Assembly (NCBI GenBank): GCA_023374045.1
Contig: CM041777.1
Coordinates: forward strand, 103,742,046-103,806,045
DNA length: 64,000 nucleotides
Direction: 5' to 3'
DNA from: Limonium bicolor
Taxonomy: Eukaryota > Streptophyta > Magnoliopsida > Caryophyllales > Plumbaginaceae
Part shown: piece after piece, positions 45,437 to 57,456 of the stretch
How positions within the stretch are numbered: the first letter of the stretch is position 1
Layout of the letters: every line of letters starts with the position of its first letter
Notes under the pieces: model-generated
Told to the model about the DNA's origin: nothing
What the model saw: only the letters and a program-made list of their open reading frames with translations
The model's database searches: none
Program-made: the position numbers and the translations under genes

Positions 45437-45849
45437 TATTTTGAAGTCCAACAACCGTCTCTACATCACAACATATGCATACGTTGAGATTTGAGAGTTT
45501 TGTGCTTTCATCTCCAACTGTTTGTTTAAATGAATTTCTATCTGTTTGCGCCACATTCTTATCTGCATCTTCCAGTCTGGGCATACAAAGATACCAGGAG
45601 AGTTTGAAGAAGAAAATAAAACGAAGAATAATCTGGGAGATGGGTATATTGGAGGGTGTTTCAGTTATAATGACAAATAAAAGCAGTTTTAGTTAAATGT
45701 CTCTACCGAACAGTTGTTGTCTTGTTAATAAAACTACACAGATTTTCATTTTTACAAAAACAGCTTTGAAAGTACCTTAAAGTTGAAGGCTGCTACTGAA
45801 GGGGACCTAACGGACGAATTCTGGTAAAAGGTAATTTAGCTTGTTAATT
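45437..45849. other. host flank right of the MULE
   Basis: No gene is recognised. A 73-residue open frame (45475-45696) has no family resemblance. Confidence 0.4.
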
Positions 45850-46885
45850 TGTCATGCCAAATTCTTAGCTACATGTGAATGTAGCTATGTTGGCTACATC
45901 TAACGAGATTTTAGTCAAACTAAAATAAAAAATATCTTTATAATAGAGTAATTTTGTAATTAATGAAATATACTGGGACAAAATTAAAAATAGAAAAAAT
46001 AAACAAAATGACTACGCCGCTTGCGCCGATTTGGTTTTTTATTTTTTTTTCTTTTATTTTTTTTAATCTTTATTAAAACAACAATAATTTAAATTGTTGT
46101 AACTTTTAATATATAAGTCCAAAATGAAAAAAAATTATATCATTGTTCATCTAAATTCGAGGTCTTCAAAATAAGACCAGTCATGGATATGTTTTGATAA
46201 CTTTTTAAAAAAATTATTTTTACAGTATACCATGATATTTTAATGTGAGGATGTATGTACATATTTTAATGTGAGAATGTACATGTTTTAATGTGATGAT
46301 GTACATGTTCAAATGTGAGAATGTACATGTTCTTTAATTAACATATGTACATATTTGTATGGCCATATGTACATGTTTGTATGACTGTCTGTACAAGTGT
46401 TCTTCCTTATATGTACAGGTTTTAATCTAAGGATGTACATATTTAATGATTCGTACAGGTTTATATGACTATCTATATGTTTTTAATGTACATGTTTTTA
46501 CGTGAGGATGTACATGTTTTAGTGAACATTTGTACAGATTTGTATGACCATCTGTACAAGTTTTCTTTTACGTTCTGTGCTCCATACATGTAAAAATAAT
46601 TTTTTTTAAAGTTGTCAAAATATTTCCATGACTGGTCTTGTTTTGAAGAGCTTAAATTTAGATGATTAATGATATGATTTTTTTATATTTTAGACTTATA
46701 TATTAAAAATTATAATAATTTAAAGATTTTGTGATAAAAAAATAAAAAACTTTAAAAAAAAGAAAAAAAACCAAAGCGTAAGACAAGAGCGCCGGGCGCT
46801 TAAAAAAAAAGAAATGCAACGCACGGACGGAGGTAGCCATCTCTGGCTACATCAAGTTGTAGCCAAGTCATGGAGGCATACTACG
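45850..46885. mobile_element. non-autonomous long-TIR element, second family member
   Basis: The left arm (about 46090-46220) and right arm (about 46605-46735) are inverted copies sharing TATATAAGTCCAAAATG-like sequence, ATTGTTCATCTAAATTCGAG and AAGACCAGTCATGGATATG. They are the same arms as in the 18850-20200 element. Outer TAGCTACAT/TGGCTAC sequences near 45870-45905 and 46830-46870 are also inverted. The core is an array of GTACATGTTTTAATGTGAGGA-like units, unrelated to the core of the other copy. No coding capacity. Confidence 0.65.
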
Positions 46886-47089
46886 GTACTTCCGGCTTCT
46901 GGTGTAGACATTTAAAAAATATATGATGTAGATGCATTGAGTGTGTATTTAATATATCTAATTTTTTTTCTGTTTTTATTTTTATAATTTAAAATATTAA
47001 TTGGAAAATTTCTTAGTTTTACAGGATGATCTAGAAGTTAAACCAAATAATTATAAACAATCTAGCAACCGCTAAGTAGAAGATCTCAA

Positions 47090-48200
47090 GGTTTAGAAGA
47101 AAATCTAGAAGTTGAACATATGGTTCAAACTTGAACTTGAAATTTAAATGAAGAAACATTATGAAGTGAATTTTGAACAAATGTGTTAAAATTGAACAAC
47201 TAGTAGGGTGTATCAGAACGTAAACTTGAAAATTTTAAAACGGTAGTACAATTTTAAAATGGTAAATTGTACTAATATGCTATTATTATATAATTTTCCA
47301 TGAACAACCAATCTGTAATTTGAATCTAAGAAAATTTTAGAAACAACATGAAATAAATTTTGAACAAATAGCTTCAAATGTTTAACAATGTGTGTGGTTA
47401 ATATGAACATATAATTGATGTTAAAAAATGGAAAAAATATAATTTTTATAAATATATTGACAATATTTTATTATAAATTGTTTTATTAACAACTACTATC
47501 AAATTTGTGAACAAATTACAAAAAATAGTTGAACATATGGCCGAAAAGATTGAATAACTAATTTTACGTTTCTAAACATGAATGTAACTTCTTTTTTAAA
47601 AAAAATAGAAACAATATGAAGTAAATTTTGAACATAGTGTGCTAAAAGTTGAACAACTAGTACTGTGTATCTGAACGCAAACTTGAAAGTTTATAAAACG
47701 GTGAACAATTTAAAAATAGTAAATTGTACTAATATTTTTTTATGATATAATTGTCCATAACAATCGGTATGGAATTTTAATTGAAGAAAATTTTAGAAAC
47801 AACATGAAATAAATTTTAAACAACGTGTGTATCACTAATATGAACATGTAATTGATGTTTAAATATGAAAAAAAATAGAAATAGTATAATTATATTGACA
47901 CTATTTTATTATAAAATTTCTGAACAACTAGTATCAAGTTTATGAAAAATTTATAAAAAATAATGGAACATATGGTCCAAAAGATTGAACAAATAATTTT
48001 ATATTTTTAAACATGAATTTAACTTTAAAAAAGGAACAATATGAAGTAAATTTTGAACGAAGTGTGTTAAAAAGTTGAACAACTAGTATCGTGCTTCTGA
48101 ACGCAAACTTGAAATTTTTTAAAATTATAATCCAATTTGACATTGTATTAACATTTTTTTACTATATAATTTTCCATAAAGAGCTACTCTTGAATTCGAA
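47090..48200. repeat. degenerate tandem array, about 440-bp unit, three copies
   Basis: Units starting near 47155, 47610 and 48035 share TATGAAGTAAATTTTGAACA, GTTGAACAACTAGTA and CTGAACGCAAACTTGAAA. They are AT-rich, with no coding frame. Confidence 0.75.
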
Positions 48201-48820
48201 CCTTTACAAAATTGAGGAAAACTTGAAAAAAAAATTGAATAAAGGGTTTTAAATGTTGAACAACTAGTTTGGAAATTTGGAAAGGGTTTTTATTGCGTGA
48301 GGTGGTGGTAGATCTCATCGACGGCCAATTGGTTGAAGAAGAAAGTAGCATGAGATAGGTAAATTTTACCGTATAGTGGTAAAAAACGAAGAAATCGAAG
48401 GTTATATAACTTACATATGGCTACGGCATTGAGGAGTTTCACTAGTTCTTCATCATTCAATTCCACCGATTTACTTAGTGATGAGAATTGTGAACTTTTT
48501 TTTTTGTTTCGATTTGAGTTTGATTTGAACTGACTGCGAGTAGGTGAGAAAAAAAGGAAGAGAAAAAGAATGATGACAAATATGACAAGAACATGTTTGT
48601 AAATATTTAAGAGAGATTAATCTTTTAAAATCGTAAATTGATGACATATTTTCAAAATTAATGAAGAAGTTAAAATGTTTTATTTTATATAATTTTGAAA
48701 AACAAAATATGAAAACAAATATTGCCACATGATTAGAGATGTCACGTCAGCGATCAGAAGCACGATGCAACCTACTTCCGGTGTATAGTAGACACTTTGC
48801 TCATGAGAGGCCTCTATGCA
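48201..48820. other. spacer
   Basis: A short frame from ATG 48418 reads MATALRSFTSSSSFNSTD and ends within 40 codons. It is not supported as a gene. Nothing else is recognisable. Confidence 0.4.
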
Positions 48821-48894
48821 GGAAATTCCCAGAAAGATGTTTTTGTTCCGCTTGTAAATGAGGCGATCATGCCATATGCGCCTCTATGGGTTAA

Positions 48895-48973
48895 GGTCAT
48901 GTGGTGATCGCCTCCTTTACAATTGGAAAAGAGCTGTTGTAGCATTTACAAAGGGGGCGATCACCACATGACC
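48895..48973. repeat. 27-bp inverted repeat in decayed MULE
   Basis: Arms GGTCATGTGGTGATCGCCTCC and GGGGGCGATCACCACATGACC (27 bp with 2-3 mismatches) are separated by about 25 bp. A third copy of GAGGCGATCAT lies just upstream (48860). Confidence 0.85.
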
Positions 48974-49053
48974 TCGACCAGACTCTTAACGGCTACTTTC
49001 TACTAAGTTCCCCTATAAAATATGATACTTGTTGTGCATTTATTTCTCTTGTA

Positions 49054-51425
49054 GTGTTGTTCAATTATTATTTTCTTCTTATAAGTTATGTTCCATTTAT
49101 ACGACAAACAATCTTTGATGGAAACCCTTACGGTGTGTATTTTCATATATCCCACTGGTCTAAGTTTATATTCACCCAAATTTTTGAGTTCATCACACTT
49201 CAATATTTCAAGGATCACGTGAAAAATTTGACGATTCAGAATTAGGGAGGACTGCATGATTACCACCCATGGTTTATCGAAAAATGAAGGGCAAAATCCA
49301 TCTGTTTCATTTCTTCCACTTCAAAGCGATGCTCGTGTGAGGAGGATGGTATCGAACTTTCTGCAGAATACTGATGCGCTGAATAACTTGGTAGTACAAG
49401 TGGATTTTAAGCATGCTACTGCACCATCTTTGGAGCTAATAATGAAAGCACTGAAAATTCTCCAGAGCATGACCCCGTGGGGGTAGATGATGGAAGTTCA
49501 GACATTGATGCTGAGATAGAGCCGAAAGATTTCCCTGATGATGACGACCTTGTTGACGAAGTTGGCCCATCGACAAAGTACACTCCCGAAGCCTCAAACT
49601 AATGTAGATGAACTTACATGCCATAAGCCAAATGTTATCAGATGTTAATCGACGTGGTATACCATATTGAAGGCCAGGCCATGAGTTTGTAATGGCCGTC
49701 AAAAATTATCACTTGTAGAAAAACGTTGACTTTTACTGCAGGAAAAAACCATAAAAGTTTACGCATCAAGGTATCGACAAGGATGCAATTTCTATTTTCG
49801 TGTTGTGTTGCTGAAGAATGCATTCGAATGGTGCATACGCAAATTCACTCCTCACTCGTGTGCTCCTGCGTTGAACAAGAATAATAACCGTTTCTTGACA
49901 TACCATTTCATCATTGACGCGATGATACCGCGAGTCATAGAGAATCTTGCTCTACAAGTGAAGATCGTCATTCAACTTATCTGTTCAAAGTACGAAGGAA
50001 AATCAGCAACAAAAAAACTTGGCTCGGCCGTGCTGAAGCCATAAGAAGGGTTTATGGAGATTAGGCGCAGTCATATGCGGAATTACCAAGGTATATCTTA
50101 ACCATCAAATACTATATGTGGAATTACCAAGGTATATCTTAATCATCAAAAAATTGGCTCGACAGTTTAAACGTTGTTTTTGGGCATTTGGGTCATGCAT
50201 ATCTGCTTTTAATTATATGAAACCGCTATTGTAAATAGATGCACTACTCACCTTTATGGAAAGTACAAGGGTAAGTTATTAGTCGTTGTTGCTCAAGACG
50301 GTAATAACAAGATATTCCCATGGCATTTGGCTTGGTTGATGGGGAGTCAAGAGATTACTGGAAATATTTACTTGACTGGGTTCATAACAAAATTTATTGG
50401 ACCTAGAACTGATGTTGCAGTAATCTCGGACCGTGAAGGAGCTACAATGTAAATTATGAGGGAGGATCCGTACTGGCTTCTACCTTATGAACAATATTTC
50501 TTGTATCTTTGTCACATTGCTTCAAACTTTCAAACTAGATTTGGAAACAAGGAGTGGAAGAAGTACCTGATCAACACAGGTAATTATCTGTTCGATTCAT
50601 TACTAGATGTTAAAATACCAACCTCTTTATGATAATAGTTTTACTATTGTTTAACAAGTATCTTATATATTGGTTATTGTTTTTTAGGTTACTTTTTCTG
50701 GAAGGATATTGTTGAAGCAAGACTGAATCATAGGTGGGGTCATACGACAACTAACATGGTAAAGTGCATGAATGGTGTGTTGAAGATGGTCCGTTTACTT
50801 CCAGTAATGGTGATTGTGGAGAACACACTCTACAAGTTAATTGATTACTTCCGGGATAACTTGGAAAACTACATTACGCAGAAAAACAATGGCTCAATTT
50901 TCACAATGCAAGTTCTCAACAAAGTTAATGAGAACCAAACTCTTGCCAACTACCATTGTGTAGTTGTCATCGATTCCTTGGACTTGGTGTATGAGGTTGT
51001 TGACAATGAAGATGCCATCCTCAGGCGAGACACGGGTAAATTTGTAATCAGAATCAACCCAAGGGAGTGCGAATGTGGTGAGTGGAAGACATTCAAGTAT
51101 CAATGTTCATATGTCATGGTGGTATGCTCCATCACAACACTTGATTGGAGAAACTATGTTCATAACGTATACAAACTGAATATGAGATACAGGTCTACCA
51201 AGAGAACAAGTTCATTCCACTCGGAAACAAGGGGAAATGGCCTTCATACGATGGACTGGCCGTGGTTCCAGACATATGATGTGCACTGTCAGAGTCCACT
51301 TAACCTTCTCTCGTATTCAAAGCAAAATGGATGAGGACTACGAACGGGAGAGTTGGATATGCGGTTTATGTTGTTAGCATGGTTATGTGAGGACAAATTG
51401 GCACGATGCGAGTTATGGTTAAATA
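49054..51425 (+). pseudogene. MuDR-type transposase relic
   Basis: Recognisable blocks in several frames: FDGNPYGVYFHISHWSKFIF and LQSDARVRRMVSNFLQNTD (N-domain); FEWCIRKFTPHSCAP and MIPRVIENLALQVK; HLYGKYKG in a shifted frame at about 50255; the intron 50580-50687 at the same position as in the first MULE; then VVVIDSLDLVYEVVDNEDA, ECECGEWKTFKYQCSYVMVV (SWIM finger with the final His changed to Tyr) and a worn CCHC end. Many stops and frameshifts. It is clearly older than the copy at 42.5-45.0 kb. Confidence 0.85.
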
Positions 51426-51544
51426 GGTATATATCATTGTACATTTGTATTTTAGCAGTTGCTTTTGCTTAGACAGGTCGTGCGTTTAGCAAGCACTAAA
51501 AACATTTAATATATAAGCCAAAATTAGAGTAGATTGTGTAGCGC

Positions 51545-52730
51545 CACTAGTGGAAAAAATGTTTTTAACCACGGTTATTTTGCCTATATACCACGGTTAG
51601 GAACTGTGGTTTATGCTCGCGTCGTATATTCACAAATTGAGATAAACGACGGTTCATAACCGTGGTTTAAAGTGAGCGAAAAAACCACGGTTTATCGAAA
51701 CCGTCGTTTAAGACCCCTTCTCCCGCGAACATTCACTGACTTTATACCACGGTTGTGAGTCTGAACCGTGGTATATAGTGCATTATAAATGACGGTTTTA
51801 CTTAAAACCGTGGTATAAAGTCTATAGAAATCAACAATAAACCACGGTTATATGTAGAACCGTGGTTTATAGTCTGTGATTTTTTCCCAGTTCGTCGGCG
51901 CCTTAGCGCCGCCGCCTTCGATGTAATTTCTCAACAGAGAGCGCAAACAGAAGAGAATGAACAGGCCAGAACATGTATGTTACTTGTTTGTGTATTAGGG
52001 TTGCTAAATAATGAGTGAAGTTACATTATGTTCCTTGTTCGTCGGTAGGTTGCAAAATTACCGTGAAAGAGAATGAGAGAGGGCGATTTACAAAAATTAC
52101 AGAAATTACAGAGGTGCAGAGCATGTCCTTGTTCGCCGGTTAGGTTTGCAAAAATTACAGAGGCGCAACATGTGTTCCTTGTTTTCCAGTATGGCGAAGA
52201 GCATGCATGTTCGCCGGTGGGTTGAAAAAATTACAGAGGCGCAGAAGAAGAAGAAGAAGGAGAAGAGTTGCAGAGCATCCTTGTTCGACAGTGTAGGTTG
52301 TAAAAGAGTGAGGAGAAAATATATATAATAAGAGAAAGAGAAAGAGCCGCGTTAATTTTCGGCGAAAATTTGAATTCCCGCTTAGACTATATACCACGGT
52401 TCTAACAAGGAACCGTCATTTAAAGTTTTTTGACCACGACTAAAAACGACGGTTTTGACAAAACCGTGGTATATAGAAACCCTATATACGACGGTTCTCC
52501 AAGAACCGTGGTATATTCACTCCGGCATGTACTATATACCACGGTTGCCCTGAAAACCATGGTATATAACTAACCTATATACGATGGTTCCGGAAAAACC
52601 GTGGTATATGCGCTCTGGTATGCACCTTAAACGACGGTTTCTTTTAAAACGTGGTTTATAAACTTTAAACCACGGTTTTCCATTTAACCGTGGTTTAACG
52701 CCGTCTTTAAAAACATTTTTTCTACTAGTG
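51545..52730. mobile_element. non-autonomous CACTA (En/Spm) element
   Basis: 1186 bp with ends CACTAGTGGAAAAAATG and the inverted CACTAGTAGAAAAAATG, flanked by the 3-bp duplication CGC (51542-51544 and 52731-52733). Both subterminal regions are packed with ACCACGGTT / AACCGTGGT units in both orientations, about 10 on each side, the usual binding-site pattern of CACTA elements. The middle has no transposase, only purine-rich repeats of TTGTTCGCCGGT. It is nested inside the decayed MULE. Confidence 0.95.
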
Positions 52731-52884
52731 CGCGCTTGTACTCAATGCAATAAAATCATGCAACTCAATGCTCATTTTGTTGTCTTTTTATGGGTGCTTG
52801 CTAAATACACGACGTGTCTAAGCAGTAGCAACTGTTAAAATGAAAAGTACATCTAACAAAATGAATAATGTAATAACCAAAATT

Positions 52885-53310
52885 TTAACTATTTCCTGAT
52901 CTTCCTCTCTCTATTTGCCGCGCTATAAAATTCCATCGCATCTCGTATGTCGGTTCTTGTTGTTGAAAGTCATTATCGCCAGACTCAATAGGATCATAAA
53001 TTACAAGAAGTGGAATATGTTCCATGAAATTGTTATACTTCATGTAATTTTCCATCGTTCGTTCAACATATACATCACTTATTACATGTATAAAATTCCA
53101 CTTGTAGTCACCCTCCAGCCCTAGATACACCATTGTTGCTATGTTTATTCTGCCTAAGACAGACCATAGAGCACGAACTACCCGTCACTGTAAATCACGA
53201 GGATTATTAGGATAAGACATACTTATTTCAATGCAGCTATGCCCTGTTCTACGTTCGAACTGTGCACCATGGCAGCCGAATGTAGCTATGTATATGACGT
53301 GCAAACTGCA
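52885..53310 (-). pseudogene. relic of the 145-residue PB1-like protein
   Basis: The minus strand reads SLHVIYIATFGCHGAQFERR and then SYPNNPRDLQ, a stop, RVVRALWS and IATMVYLGLEGDYKWNF, ENYMKYNNFMEHIPLLVIYD. This parallels the intact protein at 40381-40818 along its whole length. One stop codon (in DLQ*RVVRA) breaks it. No CCGTT array is present upstream, where sequence is cut by the LTR at 53563. Confidence 0.85.
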
Positions 53311-53562
53311 AGGTGTAGCTACATTGTTCAATGTCTTTTATAGAGGGCGGATTCGCGATATAGGTAAGGACAAACATGTTGGAAGATGTGACAACACAAA
53401 ATTATTAAAGCTAATGGCAGATCACAATCATTTAATATCAATTATGTTGTCAAACATTTTAGTTAAGATGGCACATGCATTGTTACTATCATTGGACAGA
53501 GTAAATGAGAAAAGTCTACCAGACCATTGTACTGAGTGTACAGAGTAGTCTTGCATTATTGG

Positions 53563-55337
53563 TGTGAGCCTTGATTTTTTGAACCACTATCCTATGTTGA
53601 TTCGGGTTGATTAGGATCTGGTCAGGTTCTAGGTACACTTATAACCTAAGGTTAAAAACTATGTTATAAAACATTAATTATTAAAACCTAAGCTAGCTCA
53701 CTGGAACCTATTACGAGTCGCCACCTAATTTTAACCTACGGTAAATTAGGAAAGGTAGAGTTCGGGTTCAAGGGCTGGGTATTCGACTTTTCGGGTTCAA
53801 ATTACTTTCACTACCCTTATAAGTCATTTTTCTTCTACTTATGTTGTTTCTGGCTTATTACGAAGTCGGTTTTACCTACATGCACAAGTTTCTGATTTTT
53901 TTATTTTTTAAAATTTTTTGACTGAAAATTAAAATGGAAATTCAAATTACCTAAACTAGGGTTTCAAAAGCCAAATTAAGTCAAATTTTAAATATGTCCA
54001 TGGTCACGGACCTAATGTCCAAACCCACAACCCTAGTTAACTTTAGTTATACAAAAAAGTTGAATTTGCAATAAAATGAAAATTTGAAAAGTCCAGGGCC
54101 ACAGACAGGGCATCCGTGGGCCCTGACATGTGTTCAGAAAACCTAAGGATTTGAAATTTTAAAAATCCGCCACCATTCGAGGTTGTCTGTGTCCACGGAC
54201 AACCGTCTAGGACCCCGGATAGGCTGTCCGAAGGAACGGACTAGCCACATACGGTGGCTTTTGTGCACCTCCCGACAGTGTTTTCGGCTGAAATGTTATG
54301 GAGACGTAGCTTGAAAGATTCCCAGTATGCTTGTACTTGAAAGAATTCATTTTGACTTTGAATTAATACTGAAACTTAATGAACAAGTTATTAAGCAGAA
54401 ACGGAAATAAATAGTAACTCTGAAGCCGGCAAAGGTCGGTTCGAACCCAAATTTTAACTGATAGTTAATTAAGTCGAGGGGAATTAGAAAAATAGAATTC
54501 TAACCTGTTTTACCTTCAAAATTGATGGGATCCTTCACGTCGGGATTATTCGAAAGCCTCGTTGATGCCAAAATTCGACCCGAGCTCATAGCTACTGGTG
54601 ATTGGTGATGTTCTTCATGTTTTGATGGTGGTTTTGAGGCTATTTAAAGATTGTGGTAGCAATGGGAGTTAGAAACGCGTTTATGTGGTGATTTCGGTGA
54701 GTTTTTTATGGGATTTTGGTGCTCGGGAGTTGAAAAACGTGAGAGCATTGAGACGACTAGGTATTCTGATTGTTTAGGGTTCTTTAGGTTCTGATTTAAC
54801 GAAGAGAAAAGATCCCTTATATAGACAACACTAAAGATAGAGTACACTCGGTAAAAACTGAAGTTTACCAGGACTTGGTCGGGTGACTTCCATAGTGAAT
54901 CTGACTATGAAATTTTAACCACACGTGGAAGAAAATATTTTTGAATTTTCTAAAAATAAATTGGAATTTCGGATAAAGGAATATTTTTAAATTCAATTTC
55001 TCGTCAAATCTGTTCAGAAATTACTAGGAAATTATCAGAAATTCAAAAATTCAAAATTTTAAAGCCATTATGCTCTATATGTCATCCTTTATCATGTGTT
55101 AAAATTCCAAAGAATTTCAAGTTGATTTGAGTCATTTTCGGAGGAGAGTGAAAGTTTACAAGATGGCTTTGGAGCCCTGAAAATTATGAAAACGCCCCTC
55201 ATGATGACCAAGTTGTCGCCACTGTCCCGGAACATGCTAATCAACCCTGGATTCCAAGCCCTTTGACCAAACTACCCTTTGTAGCGCTTGTGTCTTGAGA
55301 TATCCTTTTCCGGGGGGTCAAAATTTTAGGTATAACA
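53563..55337 (-). repeat. gypsy (Tat/Ogre-type) LTR
   Basis: On the minus strand it starts TGTTATACCTAAAATTTTGACC, with a polypurine tract TTGACGGGGGACAA just before it, and ends AATCAAGGCTCACA. The CGAGTCGCCACCTAATTTT phrase (53716) is typical of this LTR type. It is 1775 bp. A matching second LTR is not in the window. Confidence 0.6.
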
Positions 55338-55759
55338 GATCAGATTGTCCCCCGTCAACTAGTCTTTGTAAAGGAAATGAATAGTTGATGCTTAAGTGAC
55401 ACCCAAAAATTTTGCCCGATCTTGAAGAATGAACTCCCTGTCTTGAGTTTCTGGTGAAAATCTGTTGGTTATACCGAGCTATTCTGAGGCACTAGCTACC
55501 TAAGTGGAAAAGTCTAAGTTTGTTGGGCTATTATGAGGTGCCAACTACCTAAAGCAAGCTGAATTAAAAATGACTACACCGAGCATCTAAGGTGTCAAGA
55601 ACCTATAAAAACTAAAACTATGCCGAGCATCCAAGGTGTCGGGAACCTTTAAAAACTAAAACTACGCTGAGCATCTAAGGTGTCGTGAACCTATAAAACT
55701 AAAACTACGTCGAGCATCTAAGGTCTTGTGAACCTATAAAAACTACCACTGAAGCATCA
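55338..55759 (-). repeat. internal non-coding region with 57-bp tandem repeats
   Basis: 55566-55745 holds about three copies of a roughly 57-bp unit, ACTACGCCGAGCATCTAAGG-like followed by TGTCGTGAACCTATAAAA. It lies between the LTR and the gag relic. A similar CGAGCTATTCTGAGGC phrase precedes it. Confidence 0.7.
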
Positions 55760-57010
55760 TCTTCTACAAAAAAAAAACAGCTTTAGCCTGCTCCCGTGGG
55801 TTCCTCTCAGGCTGACTTGGTAAAGCTCATGGAGGGCATTGGGCGAGGTACTGTGAAATCTCATCCAATCGCTTCTCTATTTTGTTATTGATCTTATCTT
55901 GCTCTATGAATCTCATACTAGTCGACGTGATAAATTCACACATCATAGCCTATAGATCTAAAGAAATACCAGCTCCACTATTTTGTATCTGCTGATTCTG
56001 AGTTATCCCTTGATAAAACTGATTATTCTGCTGTGGAAGCCTCTGATTGAAGTTGTTACCCTAAAATCTCTACTGTTGATATCCCTGATTGGTCTGGTTG
56101 TTGTAGAAGTTCCTCTGTCTGTTACCCAAATAATTCAACTTTTGCTTTGATGAGAGGTACTCTGACACATATTTGAACTCCTACCACAATATTCACACAG
56201 AGGAAACGCATCAGAAGCAACCAGTACATTTGATGTCGAACTCATCACAATGCACATTCTCTCAAATTGTTTCAAAATACTATCCATCTTAACATCCAAA
56301 AGAGTATTAGAGTCCACCTTATACATTCTTGGAGCCTTCTTTGAAGGGACCACAGAAGAAGTTCTTGCACCACCCCACTTTAGCTGAATTGGTCAATGTT
56401 TCCAAGAGCTCTTTCATGCGGGCAATGGGCAACTTCATAAGACTCCCACCAGCGCAAGTATCAACCAGGAGTCGGCTCTAGGGGTCCAAGTCTTTCTGGA
56501 ATGATTGAAGAACTACTTCTTCCCCCAAGCCATGTTGAGGACCTAACAATACCTTTAAATATTTCCCTTGCTTCAAAAAGAGTTTCACCATTATACTGCT
56601 TGAAATTGGTGATTTCCCCTCTCATGGTCAACATACGAGAAGAAGGGAATACTTCACTAGAAAAACAATTGCCAACTTTGTTCAACTGGTGATACTATTG
56701 GGCGCCAATGAATTCAACCACTCTGTAGCTTGATCCCTTAGTGAAAACAGAAGCAGAGTGAGTCGAGCTACCTCTTGAGATGCTGGAGTAGAACAAGCTC
56801 CAACCAGTCACGAAAAAGACGTGAGATGAGCGTGAGGATCCTCTGTGACTGTCTTGCTGAACAGTGGCGCGTTCAGAATAACTCCCTCCTTCTTCCTCTT
56901 AACACTGAAGAACCTCTTCCTCTGCAACTACTGATTTCAGATTGAGCTCCTGACGAATTCTTGGTGCTAATCTCTCTATCTCTGGATCAAGATCAAATTC
57001 TGGTTCTCAT
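55760..57010 (-). pseudogene. Athila-type gypsy gag relic
   Basis: The minus frame 56685-56461 reads FSSEVFPSSRMLTMRGEITN, FKQYNGETLFEAREIFKGIV. 56353-56135 reads YKVDSNTLLDVKMDSILKQF and DAFPLCEYCGRSSNMCQS (a worn zinc finger). Then come several Asn/Tyr/Gln-rich GYQQ-type stretches. Frames are broken repeatedly. This is the usual order of an Athila gag. Confidence 0.75.
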
Positions 57011-57433
57011 GCAGAACGAGTAAAGACCATAAACAAAAATTAAATAACAATAAAAGTTAAATAAAATACTATGCAGAACAAAATAAATTAAAAATTGAAA
57101 TCAAGGCAAATATAAAAACTCAATCAGAAAAAGTATAATGAAAATAAAATAAATCCAAACAAAATAAAACTAAACTAATTAGAATCACCATAAATAAAAC
57201 AGAGACAAAATAAAATAAACTGAGCAAAAATTAAACTTATCTAATAAAATAAAAATCTCAAAAACAAAAATAACTATAAATTAAAAAACAATCAAACAAC
57301 CAAAATATAATATCAACTAATTAATAACTAAACAAACTAACACAACATAAAACTAAACTAAAAATAAAATAAACAAAACAAAATAAATAAAAGAAAGAAA
57401 AACAGAATAAAGACTAAACTAAATAACTATGCC
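57011..57433 (-). other. low-complexity AAATAAAA-rich leader
   Basis: Almost pure A/T with AAAATAAA words on the plus strand. It lies between the gag relic and the primer site of the minus-strand element. No gene. Confidence 0.7.
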
Positions 57434-57456
57434 TCCTGGCAAAGACACCAAAAACT
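57434..57456 (-). other. degenerate primer binding site
   Basis: Minus-strand TTTTTGGTGTCTTTGCCAGG resembles the Athila consensus TGGCGCCGTTGCCGGGG with several changes. It abuts the LTR. Confidence 0.55.

Larger units (their letters stand above)
48820..53330. mobile_element. decayed second MULE of the same family
   Basis: It contains a broken transposase on the plus strand (49054-51425) and a broken 145-residue-type gene on the minus strand (52885-53310), convergent as in the first MULE. A 27-bp inverted repeat (48895-48921 and 48947-48973, GGTCATGTGGTGATCGCC) lies upstream of the transposase, in the place where the first MULE has its hairpin. GGAAATTCCCAG near 48821 may be the left end. 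The right end was not found and may have been removed by the LTR starting at 53563. No target duplication was seen. Confidence 0.75.
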
